34,493 bases of DNA from an uncultured Victivallales bacterium. Lineage in GTDB: Bacteria > Verrucomicrobiota > Lentisphaeria > Oligosphaerales > JAFGRS01. The DNA lies in the NCBI GenBank assembly GCA_903837355.1, contig CAILUI010000404.1, positions 1 to 34,493 on the forward strand, given 5' to 3'. Below are positions 16,113 through 23,131 of this stretch, in pieces. The position numbers and the translations under genes are program-made. Position 1 is the stretch's first letter. The number at the start of each line of letters is the position of its first letter. The notes under the pieces are model-generated. The model saw only the letters and a list, made by a program, of their open reading frames with translations. It made no database searches and had not been told where the DNA came from.

Positions 16113-17078
16113 CTACGGCAACGCCGCGCGCACCTCGGCAGCCAGTGCTCTGGCGATGACGGCGTCGCCGACGGCATTGGTGTGCAGCACGTCGGCAAAG
16201 CCCTCGGGCGGGCAGGCATCGAACAGGTCGATGCAGGAAGCCCCGATATCGCGCAGGTAGGCCTTGGTCATCTCCCGCATACCATCCAGCAGCGAACACA
16301 CGTTGCCGGCGACCAGCTCGTCCGAGTAGGTGCGTATCTGCTGCCGGTTCAGGGGCGTCAGCACAAACACCGCCCGGATCCCCTGGCCGCGGAAAACGCG
16401 ATCCAGCTCCCCCAGAAAGCCGATGTTCTCGGCGGCCTTCCGCCGCACCCCTTCCGGGTCCGACCAGCAGGCCCATGACAGCATCATCTGATAGCGGTCC
16501 CTGGCGAAATCGCCGTCGCGATCCCAGACCCGCTCGTACCCGCCCTGACGCTCGATCTTCTGCCGATCCTTCTTCAGGAACAGGATGGCGTACTTGAGGT
16601 AGTCAACCCTGAGGTCGTCAAAGCACGCCTGTACGCCGGACGCCCTCTCCGTGAGCACCGCGCTCAGGGCGTAGTTGCGCCCATGGCTGCCCTCATTCCA
16701 CATGAGCCGGGTCGGCACAATATCGATGAACACCACCGACGCCGCCGGCAGCCGCCGCGCCAGGACCTCGGCAGCGTCCAGAAAGTCGCCACCCTTGGCC
16801 CCGTTCAGGGCCCCGGGGAAACAGGCATGCCCCGTCAGTGTCTCAAGCTGGTTCCACAGGGTGTCGGCCTCGTTGTTGACGTAGAACGAGCAGAATGCGG
16901 AGTCGCCCAGCAGAGCCACGCTGTACGCCCCCGGGTCGACCCCGTTCAGAAGCGCCGTGCGCGGTTCGTGCCGCCGCTGGAACGTCCGAATGCCAACCGC
17001 CGCAGGCACTACCAGTACGCCCAGCGCCAGGCAGAACAAGCACCCCCTGACGGCGAATCGAAATAACCGAGGATCCAT
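16113..17078 (-). CDS. DltD/AlgX-like SGNH-fold protein of the acyl-transfer cassette
   Basis: A 321-residue membrane-anchored extracytoplasmic protein, last of four genes in the acyl-transfer cassette. A transmembrane or uncleaved signal segment spans about residues 8-30. Block I is ALLGDSAFC (the Ser of the GDS motif) and the terminal Asp-His pair lies in ADVLHTNAVGD. These are the Ser/Asp/His landmarks of SGNH esterase-transferases. In Dlt, alginate and peptidoglycan acetylation systems such proteins complete transfer of the acyl group passed by an MBOAT protein. ATG 17078 follows the MBOAT stop by 2 bp; an overlapping TTG two codons earlier is the alternative. The stop lies only 7 bp from that of the convergent kinase gene. 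Confidence 0.8.
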   Translation of the reverse strand: MDPRLFRFAVRGCLFCLALGVLVVPAAVGIRTFQRRHEPRTALLNGVDPGAYSVALLGDSAFCSFYVNNEADTLWNQLETLTGHACFPGALNGAKGGDFLDAAEVLARRLPAASVVFIDIVPTRLMWNEGSHGRNYALSAVLTERASGVQACFDDLRVDYLKYAILFLKKDRQKIERQGGYERVWDRDGDFARDRYQMMLSWACWSDPEGVRRKAAENIGFLGELDRVFRGQGIRAVFVLTPLNRQQIRTYSDELVAGNVCSLLDGMREMTKAYLRDIGASCIDLFDACPPEGFADVLHTNAVGDAVIARALAAEVRAALP

Positions 17079-17080
17079 GC

Positions 17081-18523
17081 TCAAAATCCGAAGTAGACGA
17101 ATGGACTCTTGGTACGGACGCCGAGAACGATGATGGCAAGGACGAGAGCGTAGTACAGCAGCCAGCGGCAGGAGACGCTGCGCAGGAATAGCCCGCGCAG
17201 GCGCTCGGCGCTGACGTGGACCGCCAGCGCCAGCAGGGCCGCGACGACGATCAGCCTGAACTCCAGCTTACCCTGCGAGAGCAGGAACTGCGTCCGTACC
17301 CCTGCCGCGCCGCGGCCCAGGTTCGCAATGATGTACAGGGCATCGGCGAGGGTCGCGGCCCGAAAAAACACCCAGGCCAGGCAGACCAGGTGGAAGGTCA
17401 CGACGATCTGCCAGATGCGCAAGAGCCTGGTCTTCTCCACACCTAAGGCCCGATGCAGTCTCTTCTGGTAGGGCTTGTAGACGATCGCAATGGCCATGTA
17501 GAGCCCATGCAGACCGCCCCAGACCAGAAACCCCCAGCGCGCGCCGTGCCACACCCCGGAGATCAGGAAGGTAACCAGCAGGGCCGCGACCGTGCCCCAG
17601 GTTCGCGCCTCGCGCCAGCGCATCTGCAGCGGCTTGAAGATGTAGTCCAGGATCCAGCGCGAGAACGAGATGTGCCAACGCCGCCAGAAGTCCGCCACCG
17701 AGGTCGCCGCGTAGGGATTGCTGAAGTTCGGGGTCAGCCTGATGCTGAACAGACGCGCGCTGCCCAGCGCCATGTCGGTGTAACCCGAGAAGTCCATGTA
17801 GACCTGGAAGGCGTAGGCGTAGGTGGCCAGCAGCAGGGCCAGGCCGCGGAAGGCGTGGACATCGCCGTAGACCGTCTCCACGTAGAGGCCAAGGCGATCG
17901 GCCAGCACGACCTTCTTGAACAGCCCCCAGGTGAAGAGCAACAGGCCGAAACGCAGGTTGTCGTAGTTCAACTCGTACGTCGCCCGAAGTTGTGGCAACA
18001 GCTCGGCAGCGCGCTCAATCGGCCCCTGCAATAGCTTCGGGAAAAAGGCCAGGTAGAGGGCGAAGTAACCCAGGTGCCGTTCTGGCTTCACGACCTCGAG
18101 GTCAAGATCAAACAGGTACGACATGGCCTGGAAGACATAGTACGAGACGCCGATCGCAGTGAAGGCTGTGAGGGGGGGAACGCGGGCGTCAAGGGTCAGC
18201 ACCGTCGACAGTGCAGCCAGGCCCTCGGCAAGCACCGGGAGGTACTTCATCACGGCCAGGATCAGCAGGTTGGCCGCGATGCCGCTCCACAGCAGCACCC
18301 GCTTCGTGCGCGCGCTGCCGGCCGCAGCCAAGCCCAGCCCAAAGCCGTAGGTGGTCAGCGTGACCAGAAGCAGGACGCCCAGCAGGTGCAGCGACCCCAG
18401 CGCCGCATAGAAGAGCAGGCTGCCCGCCAGCAGGATGGCCCAGCGCCAGCGCTGGACCGTGACGTAGAACAGCACGTAAACGACGGGCAGGAACAGGACA
18501 TAGTCGAGGGAGTTGAAAGGCAT
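17081..18523 (-). CDS. MBOAT-family O-acyltransferase (DltB/AlgI-like)
   Basis: A 480-residue polytopic membrane protein with about ten or more hydrophobic segments. It starts like the family (MPFNSLDYVLFLPVVY) and ends like AlgI/DltB proteins (SPFVYFGF). The MBOAT core shows YMDFSGYTDMALGSARLF, DFWRRWHISFSRW and the invariant His in SGVWHGARWGF. DltB and AlgI move an activated acyl group across the membrane to an extracytoplasmic acceptor. I chose ATG 18523, 13 bp after the carrier stop; 11 earlier codons overlap the carrier gene and are not family-like. Neighbours (ligase, carrier, SGNH) match the Dlt set, so a carrier-bound acyl donor is likely, rather than the unknown donors of alginate systems. 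Confidence 0.93.
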   Translation of the reverse strand: MPFNSLDYVLFLPVVYVLFYVTVQRWRWAILLAGSLLFYAALGSLHLLGVLLLVTLTTYGFGLGLAAAGSARTKRVLLWSGIAANLLILAVMKYLPVLAEGLAALSTVLTLDARVPPLTAFTAIGVSYYVFQAMSYLFDLDLEVVKPERHLGYFALYLAFFPKLLQGPIERAAELLPQLRATYELNYDNLRFGLLLFTWGLFKKVVLADRLGLYVETVYGDVHAFRGLALLLATYAYAFQVYMDFSGYTDMALGSARLFSIRLTPNFSNPYAATSVADFWRRWHISFSRWILDYIFKPLQMRWREARTWGTVAALLVTFLISGVWHGARWGFLVWGGLHGLYMAIAIVYKPYQKRLHRALGVEKTRLLRIWQIVVTFHLVCLAWVFFRAATLADALYIIANLGRGAAGVRTQFLLSQGKLEFRLIVVAALLALAVHVSAERLRGLFLRSVSCRWLLYYALVLAIIVLGVRTKSPFVYFGF

Positions 18524-18536
18524 GGGCGACCCGGTC

Positions 18537-18773
18537 TCACGGAGGCAGGCGGGCACGGATGCCGTTGATCAGGTCGCCGACGTTCTTGAAGGTCAGCAGC
18601 TCCTTCTGCGAGAAGCGGATGGCGAAGCGCGCCTCGATGGCAACGATCAGATTGACGTGCGACAGCGAATCCCAGCCATCGACATCGCTCGCCATCATCG
18701 CGGGCGAAATGCGGATCGTGTCATCGTCAAAGACTTCGCAGAACACGCGGTTCAGGCGCTCTTGCAGGTCCAC
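18537..18773 (-). CDS. Acyl carrier protein (DltC-like role)
   Basis: A 78-residue acidic helical carrier, the same size as DltC. The 4'-phosphopantetheine site is Ser36 in DGWDSLSHV. It would hold the activated acyl group from the ligase as a thioester and present it to the MBOAT protein. The start is GTG 18773, with GGAGGA about 6 nt upstream, inside the last codons of the ligase gene; only 2 bp separate the ligase stop from this start. No phosphopantetheinyl transferase is in the window. Confidence 0.92.
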   Translation of the reverse strand: MDLQERLNRVFCEVFDDDTIRISPAMMASDVDGWDSLSHVNLIVAIEARFAIRFSQKELLTFKNVGDLINGIRARLPP

Positions 18774-18775
18774 GT

Positions 18776-20398
18776 TCAGTCCTCCAGGGTGGAAAGGTCG
18801 CCGGCGTCTTGCCCGAGGTAGCGGGCTTTGAGCACCCGCCGCATGATCTTGCCGCTCTTGTTCTTCGGCACACGGTCGACGATGACGATCTCCTGCGGGG
18901 TCGCGATCGACGAGACGCGGTTGCTGACATAGAGCCGAATCTTGATCTCAAGCTCCTTCGAGTAGGCGGTTCCCGGGCGGAGACAGACAAAGGCCACCAC
19001 CTTCTCGAACAGCAGCGCGTCAGGGGCCCCAATCACGCCGGACTCGGCGACTTCGGGGATCTCCAGCAGGGCACTCTCGATCTCGAACGGACTGATCAGG
19101 TGGCCCGCGGTGTTGATCACATCATCGTTGCGTCCCTTGAACCAGTAGTAGCCGTCGTCATCGCGAACCGCCGTATCCCCCGTGTAGTAGTACCCATCGC
19201 GGAACTTCCGCGCGTAGACGTCCGGGTGATTGAGGTAGGTGACGAACAGCGACGGCCAGCCGGATTTCAGGCAGAGGTTGCCCAGGACGTGGTTGCCCAA
19301 GGGCAGGCCAGCGTCGCCGCAGATCGCGGCCTCGATCCCGGCCAGCGGGGTTCCCATGGAACCGGGCCGGATCTCGAGACCCGGGCGGTTCGTGATCATG
19401 ATGCCGCCGGTTTCGGTCTGGAACCAGGTGTCGTAGATATCTTTCCCCAAGGTGGCGCGCGCCCACGCTATCACCTCCGGGTTAAGTGGTTCGCCGACGC
19501 TGAAGATGTGCCGCAGGGTGCTCAGATCAAAGCTTTTGTAGAGCTCGGCGCTCTCGCGCATCAGCATCCGCAGAGCGGTCGGAGCGGAGTACCAGACCGT
19601 GACCCCCTGGTCGCGCAGCAGCTCGAACCAGAGCTTGGCATCGTAGCCACCGCCGTAGTGGATCTGCGAGACGCCCAGACTCCAGGGACCGATGATGCCG
19701 TAGGAGGTGCCCGTCACCCAGCCCTGGTCTGCCGTGCACCAGAAGGTGTCGCTCTCGGTCAGACTCAGGACCTCGCGCGTCGTGCGGTTCAGATGCAGTA
19801 TGCTGCCGTGGACATGCAGCACGCCTTTGGGTTTGCCGGTCGAACCCGAGGTGTAATGCAGTACGGAAGGGGTGTCCGCGGCCGTCGGCCGCGCCACGTA
19901 GTCCGGGCTGGCCTGACGCATCAGCGCCGGGTAACTGAGGATGTCGGCGGACAGGTGCTCGGGGATGTCTACGACAATGATGACCTGCAGACAGGGCAGT
20001 TGCTCCCGCACGCGCGTGATCTTTCCGAGCAGACTCTTCTTGGTGACCACGCCGCGCGCTTTGGCGTCACCCAGGCGGTCGACGATGGCTTCGTAGCCGA
20101 AGTTTGCGAAGAGCGTGCCGCAGACGACCTCGAGCTTCAGCGCACCCAGGAAGACAAAGAACTGCTCGGGAGTCTTGGGCAGAAAGGTGAACAGGATGTC
20201 GCCGGCCGCGAAACCGAGCGCCTGCAGGGCATTGGCGAAGGAACTGGACTCGCGGTCAAGGTCAGTGAAGCTGTAGTCGGTCGTCTCCTGGTGTGCGGAG
20301 ATCCAGCGAAACGCCCGCTTGCCCCCACGGCCCTGCTCGCATTGCCGGCGCGTGCAGATGTGACCGATGTTATAGTTATCATTCTCGATGAGGTTCAT
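18776..20398 (-). CDS. Acetyl-CoA-synthetase-like AMP-forming acyl ligase
   Basis: A 540-residue adenylate-forming enzyme that activates a carboxylic acid as acyl-AMP and passes it to a thiol. Visible core motifs are the P-loop YTSGSTGKPKGV, the acetyl-CoA synthetase hallmark WCTADQGWVTGTSYG, DTWFQTETGG, YYTGDTAVRDDDGYYWFKGR and the C-terminal PKNKSGKIMRR with the catalytic, acetylation-regulated Lys. It resembles short-acyl-CoA synthetases more than DltA. In the acetate-pocket motif TWWQTETGG the second Trp is Phe here, so the pocket may be slightly larger. The carrier protein gene is 2 bp downstream, so its natural thiol acceptor may be that carrier rather than CoA. ATG 20398 has no strong ribosome-binding site. 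It lies 56 bp after the upstream secreted protein gene on the same strand. Confidence 0.93.
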   Translation of the reverse strand: MNLIENDNYNIGHICTRRQCEQGRGGKRAFRWISAHQETTDYSFTDLDRESSSFANALQALGFAAGDILFTFLPKTPEQFFVFLGALKLEVVCGTLFANFGYEAIVDRLGDAKARGVVTKKSLLGKITRVREQLPCLQVIIVVDIPEHLSADILSYPALMRQASPDYVARPTAADTPSVLHYTSGSTGKPKGVLHVHGSILHLNRTTREVLSLTESDTFWCTADQGWVTGTSYGIIGPWSLGVSQIHYGGGYDAKLWFELLRDQGVTVWYSAPTALRMLMRESAELYKSFDLSTLRHIFSVGEPLNPEVIAWARATLGKDIYDTWFQTETGGIMITNRPGLEIRPGSMGTPLAGIEAAICGDAGLPLGNHVLGNLCLKSGWPSLFVTYLNHPDVYARKFRDGYYYTGDTAVRDDDGYYWFKGRNDDVINTAGHLISPFEIESALLEIPEVAESGVIGAPDALLFEKVVAFVCLRPGTAYSKELEIKIRLYVSNRVSSIATPQEIVIVDRVPKNKSGKIMRRVLKARYLGQDAGDLSTLED

Positions 20399-20454
20399 AG
20401 GGTTAACAGCCTGCTTGTGCCCGCGGCCTGCACACGCACCTCCAGGAGTCGCGG

Positions 20455-22866
20455 CTAGCGCTGCAGGTGCAGCACGGCAACATCCTCCGCTGCCAGACGG
20501 AACGAGGCCGTGACCCCGGTCCCCTCCGGCGCCACCTTGATCGCGGCGTCGCGGACCAGGTCGGTCACCCCGGTGACGGCCGGCAGCAGAATGTGCACGG
20601 CGACGTCCGCCGCCTCGCTGCCATCGTTGAACACAGTCAGGTAGTCGTCGCCAAAACGCTCAACCAGAATCGCGGCGGCGTTCGCACGCGCCAGGGTGAG
20701 CGGTTGCCAGCCGGCTTCCGCCACGCGCTTGCACAGGGGGCCGTAGGTCTTGAACAACGGCCGGTCGCGGTTGTACAATTCGGGCCGCTCAAAATACTGC
20801 GCGGAAGACGCATCGGCGCTGAAGAACCCGGGGAACATGCCGTAGGCCAGGCAGCGCTTCATGTACTTCTCGACCTTCTCGAAGGGGAACGCGTCGAAGT
20901 TCGTATTCTGCAGGAAGCAAAACGGTTTCGGCCCGCAGAGAGCCCGCCGGTAGAGCAACTCGCGGTGGGCCATCGGGCGCCACTCACCGCCTGGGTTCCA
21001 GTCGGTCTCCGTACCCATTACATCGAGATGAGGGGCCAGGAACCAGATGCGGCCGGGGGTGCCATTGGCCATCATCAGCTTCCCCATGCCATGCACCTCT
21101 TCGGCCAGGGCCCGGACGTAGTCGGCGGCGATCAGGCCGCGAAACAACGCCGGTCGCCGCGAGTCGAGATCGAAGGTCGGCGGGAAGCGAGACGCCGCCA
21201 GATGGTCGCGGCGGTAGTTCAGTTCGGCCGTGACGTAGCCCTCGCTGGAGTCGACATACTCACCGTCGAGATCACCCCTACGCTCCGGCCCGTAGAGGCT
21301 CTGCTTGAGACCGTCGTTCCACTTCAACGCAAAGTCCGTGACCGCGCCGGCGAGCCCTGGCATCGAGTTCATGCTCCAGACCGCCCCGTTGCACCAGGGG
21401 GTCTTCTGGAACTGCGCCACGAACTGCCCGTTCTCGTCATGGAAGCCGCTGCTGAGCAGGGCCTGGGCAGCCCGCCCCTTGGGCGAGTTCGGCTCGGCGG
21501 TGGCCGCGGCGCGCGCCTGAGCCACGGCCGCCTCAGGGGTCCACGGGGTGTCCGCAGCCATGGGCATCCACCACGTCAGCGGTTCGGTGTAGCGGAAGGT
21601 GGTGATCCCGTGCGCGTCGTCCCAGACGGTCTCGTCGTTGCCTTCCTTGAACGCAAAGCCGAAGTCCTCCCAACCTTGGACCGCGCTGATCTTGGCAAAG
21701 GGCATCCATTGGCCCTGTTGCGGCGTGCGGTTCCGGAAGGCCTCAGGGGAAATGCGGTAGAGGGCGGCAAGGGCGCCGCGGAAACCCCACTCGCCGTCGA
21801 AGTCATAGGTGCAGAAGCGCACCGTCGCCGCCGGGCGCTCCGGCGTCAACGCCAGGTCGCAGGCGAGGAAGAGTTCCTCCGTCCCAGCGTTGTAGCCGAG
21901 CCGCGCGAAGACGGGCGTGAACAGGTCAACCGCCAGGGCGACGCCGCGCTGGCCAGCGGCCACGGCAGCGAGCGGATACAGGCTCAGGCGGCCATTGGCG
22001 CCGGCAGCAAAACGCGTCGTCAGCGCATACTCACGCCGGCCCGCGACCGGCTCAGAGCTGCGCGGATCCGCCAACCAGCTCCAGGCCGCGGGCGGAATGC
22101 GCACGGCGTAGTAGAGCGTGATGGCGCGGTCACGGCCACTCCGATCGCGGATGTCCGCCTGCACAAAGGCAGCCCCGTTCACGCTCGCATCCTGTTGGCT
22201 GAGTTGCAGCCCGGCAGCCTGCCCCTGGTCGAACGCCAGGAGGTCACCATCCGCCGCCACATCCCGGACCAGGAAACCCCGCGCCGCGGGGGGCAGAACC
22301 TGACGGACCGGGATCCCGTCGAAGGTCAGCGCCCCGGCGGGGGTCTCGATCTGACCCAGCGTGATGTCCTTGAACCAGGCTTTGCCTCCATGGTGGCGCA
22401 AGAGCACGTAGACGCTGACCGACCGCAACGGCTTCTCCGGCATGAACAGGACCTGGCGCCGCTCCCAGTCGTGCGTCCCGGTCGTGAAGGCGGCAACCTC
22501 GCCCCACTTCGGTTCGCCGTCGCTGTAGACCATATCCAGATACAACGAGTAATGGCTGTCACGAGCACCGGTGACGCCCTCGGCCCGACTCCAGGCCGTC
22601 GCCACGATCGGCGTTGGCAGGGTCTGGTTGAGCGTGACCGTCTGCCCGGCGCCGCGTGCGACCTCGGCGTCGGTGCCGTTGTCACAGACGATCTCGCCCG
22701 CGACGGTATCGAAGCCCTTCTCCCACCCTTTCCAGGCCTCAGACTGCAGCCGATTTGTCGTCGTCAGGTCGGCAGCAAGGCGCTGCTTGACCAGCGTTCC
22801 CTGCGGCTGGGCCATGACGGCGCACGTCGCCACTCCCGACAGCACTAGAACCAGAACGTATCGCAC
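20455..22866 (-). CDS. Large secreted protein, probably carbohydrate-active, family not recognised
   Basis: An 803-residue exported protein. Residues 1 to ~20 (MRYVLVLVLSGVATCAVMAQ) are a signal peptide. The next ~180 residues are beta-rich with WKGWEKGF and KAWFKDITLGQIE, which resembles a carbohydrate-binding jelly roll. A long central and C-terminal region contains DLDGEYVDSSEGYV, ADYVRALAEEVHGMGKLMM and LDVMGTETDW, suggesting a TIM-barrel glycosidase with acidic strand ends, then a closing beta domain (AADVAVHILLP...AVLHLQR). I cannot name the family or the catalytic residues. I chose GTG 22866, with AGGAG about 9 nt upstream; a GTG six codons earlier lacks one. It precedes the acyl-transfer cassette by 56 bp on the same strand. 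Confidence 0.7.
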   Translation of the reverse strand: MRYVLVLVLSGVATCAVMAQPQGTLVKQRLAADLTTTNRLQSEAWKGWEKGFDTVAGEIVCDNGTDAEVARGAGQTVTLNQTLPTPIVATAWSRAEGVTGARDSHYSLYLDMVYSDGEPKWGEVAAFTTGTHDWERRQVLFMPEKPLRSVSVYVLLRHHGGKAWFKDITLGQIETPAGALTFDGIPVRQVLPPAARGFLVRDVAADGDLLAFDQGQAAGLQLSQQDASVNGAAFVQADIRDRSGRDRAITLYYAVRIPPAAWSWLADPRSSEPVAGRREYALTTRFAAGANGRLSLYPLAAVAAGQRGVALAVDLFTPVFARLGYNAGTEELFLACDLALTPERPAATVRFCTYDFDGEWGFRGALAALYRISPEAFRNRTPQQGQWMPFAKISAVQGWEDFGFAFKEGNDETVWDDAHGITTFRYTEPLTWWMPMAADTPWTPEAAVAQARAAATAEPNSPKGRAAQALLSSGFHDENGQFVAQFQKTPWCNGAVWSMNSMPGLAGAVTDFALKWNDGLKQSLYGPERRGDLDGEYVDSSEGYVTAELNYRRDHLAASRFPPTFDLDSRRPALFRGLIAADYVRALAEEVHGMGKLMMANGTPGRIWFLAPHLDVMGTETDWNPGGEWRPMAHRELLYRRALCGPKPFCFLQNTNFDAFPFEKVEKYMKRCLAYGMFPGFFSADASSAQYFERPELYNRDRPLFKTYGPLCKRVAEAGWQPLTLARANAAAILVERFGDDYLTVFNDGSEAADVAVHILLPAVTGVTDLVRDAAIKVAPEGTGVTASFRLAAEDVAVLHLQR

Positions 22867-23131
22867 GAGGTCGCTCTCCTGCACACAGTCCTACCGGTTC
22901 CCGAACACACTGACGACTCCCCGGCACCGAGAAGCACGCTGATCCCGCGGGTCAACGGCCGACCGAGCGGCGCATACGGATCCTTGCTGAAGCCCCCTGA
23001 ACATAGGGAAGTGCTTGGTGTTGAGAGTCTTGAAATCGGCGTTCTCGGCTTCGACGGTGGCCGCAGCACTATACAGCACCAGGCTCATAAGGGGAGGCCG
23101 GCAGACGCTAACGGAGCGCGGGCGGCCGCGG
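22867..23131 (-). other. 265-bp gap between two secreted-protein genes
   Basis: No firm gene. A 65-codon frame (22891-23088, minus) starts MSLVLYSAAATVEAENADF but lacks a ribosome-binding site and any recognisable family, so I do not call it. A -10-like TATAGT lies at 23068-23073 within TGTATAGTGC, the same ten bases as at the possible sialidase-gene promoter near 3797-3806. No good -35 accompanies it. The downstream gene may share the esterase promoter. Confidence 0.4.

Noticed and set aside
16100..16115. Terminator between the convergent kinase and SGNH genes
   Set aside because: Only 7 bp separate the two stops, and no hairpin with a T-run is present.
20396..20450. Possible short leader peptide before the ligase, starting GTG after GGAGG
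   Set aside because: It would be only about ten codons and has no attenuator-like structure or codon bias to support it.
22891..23088. Possible 65-residue secreted peptide on the minus strand
   Set aside because: No ribosome-binding site, no family, and the composition turns random after about 40 residues.
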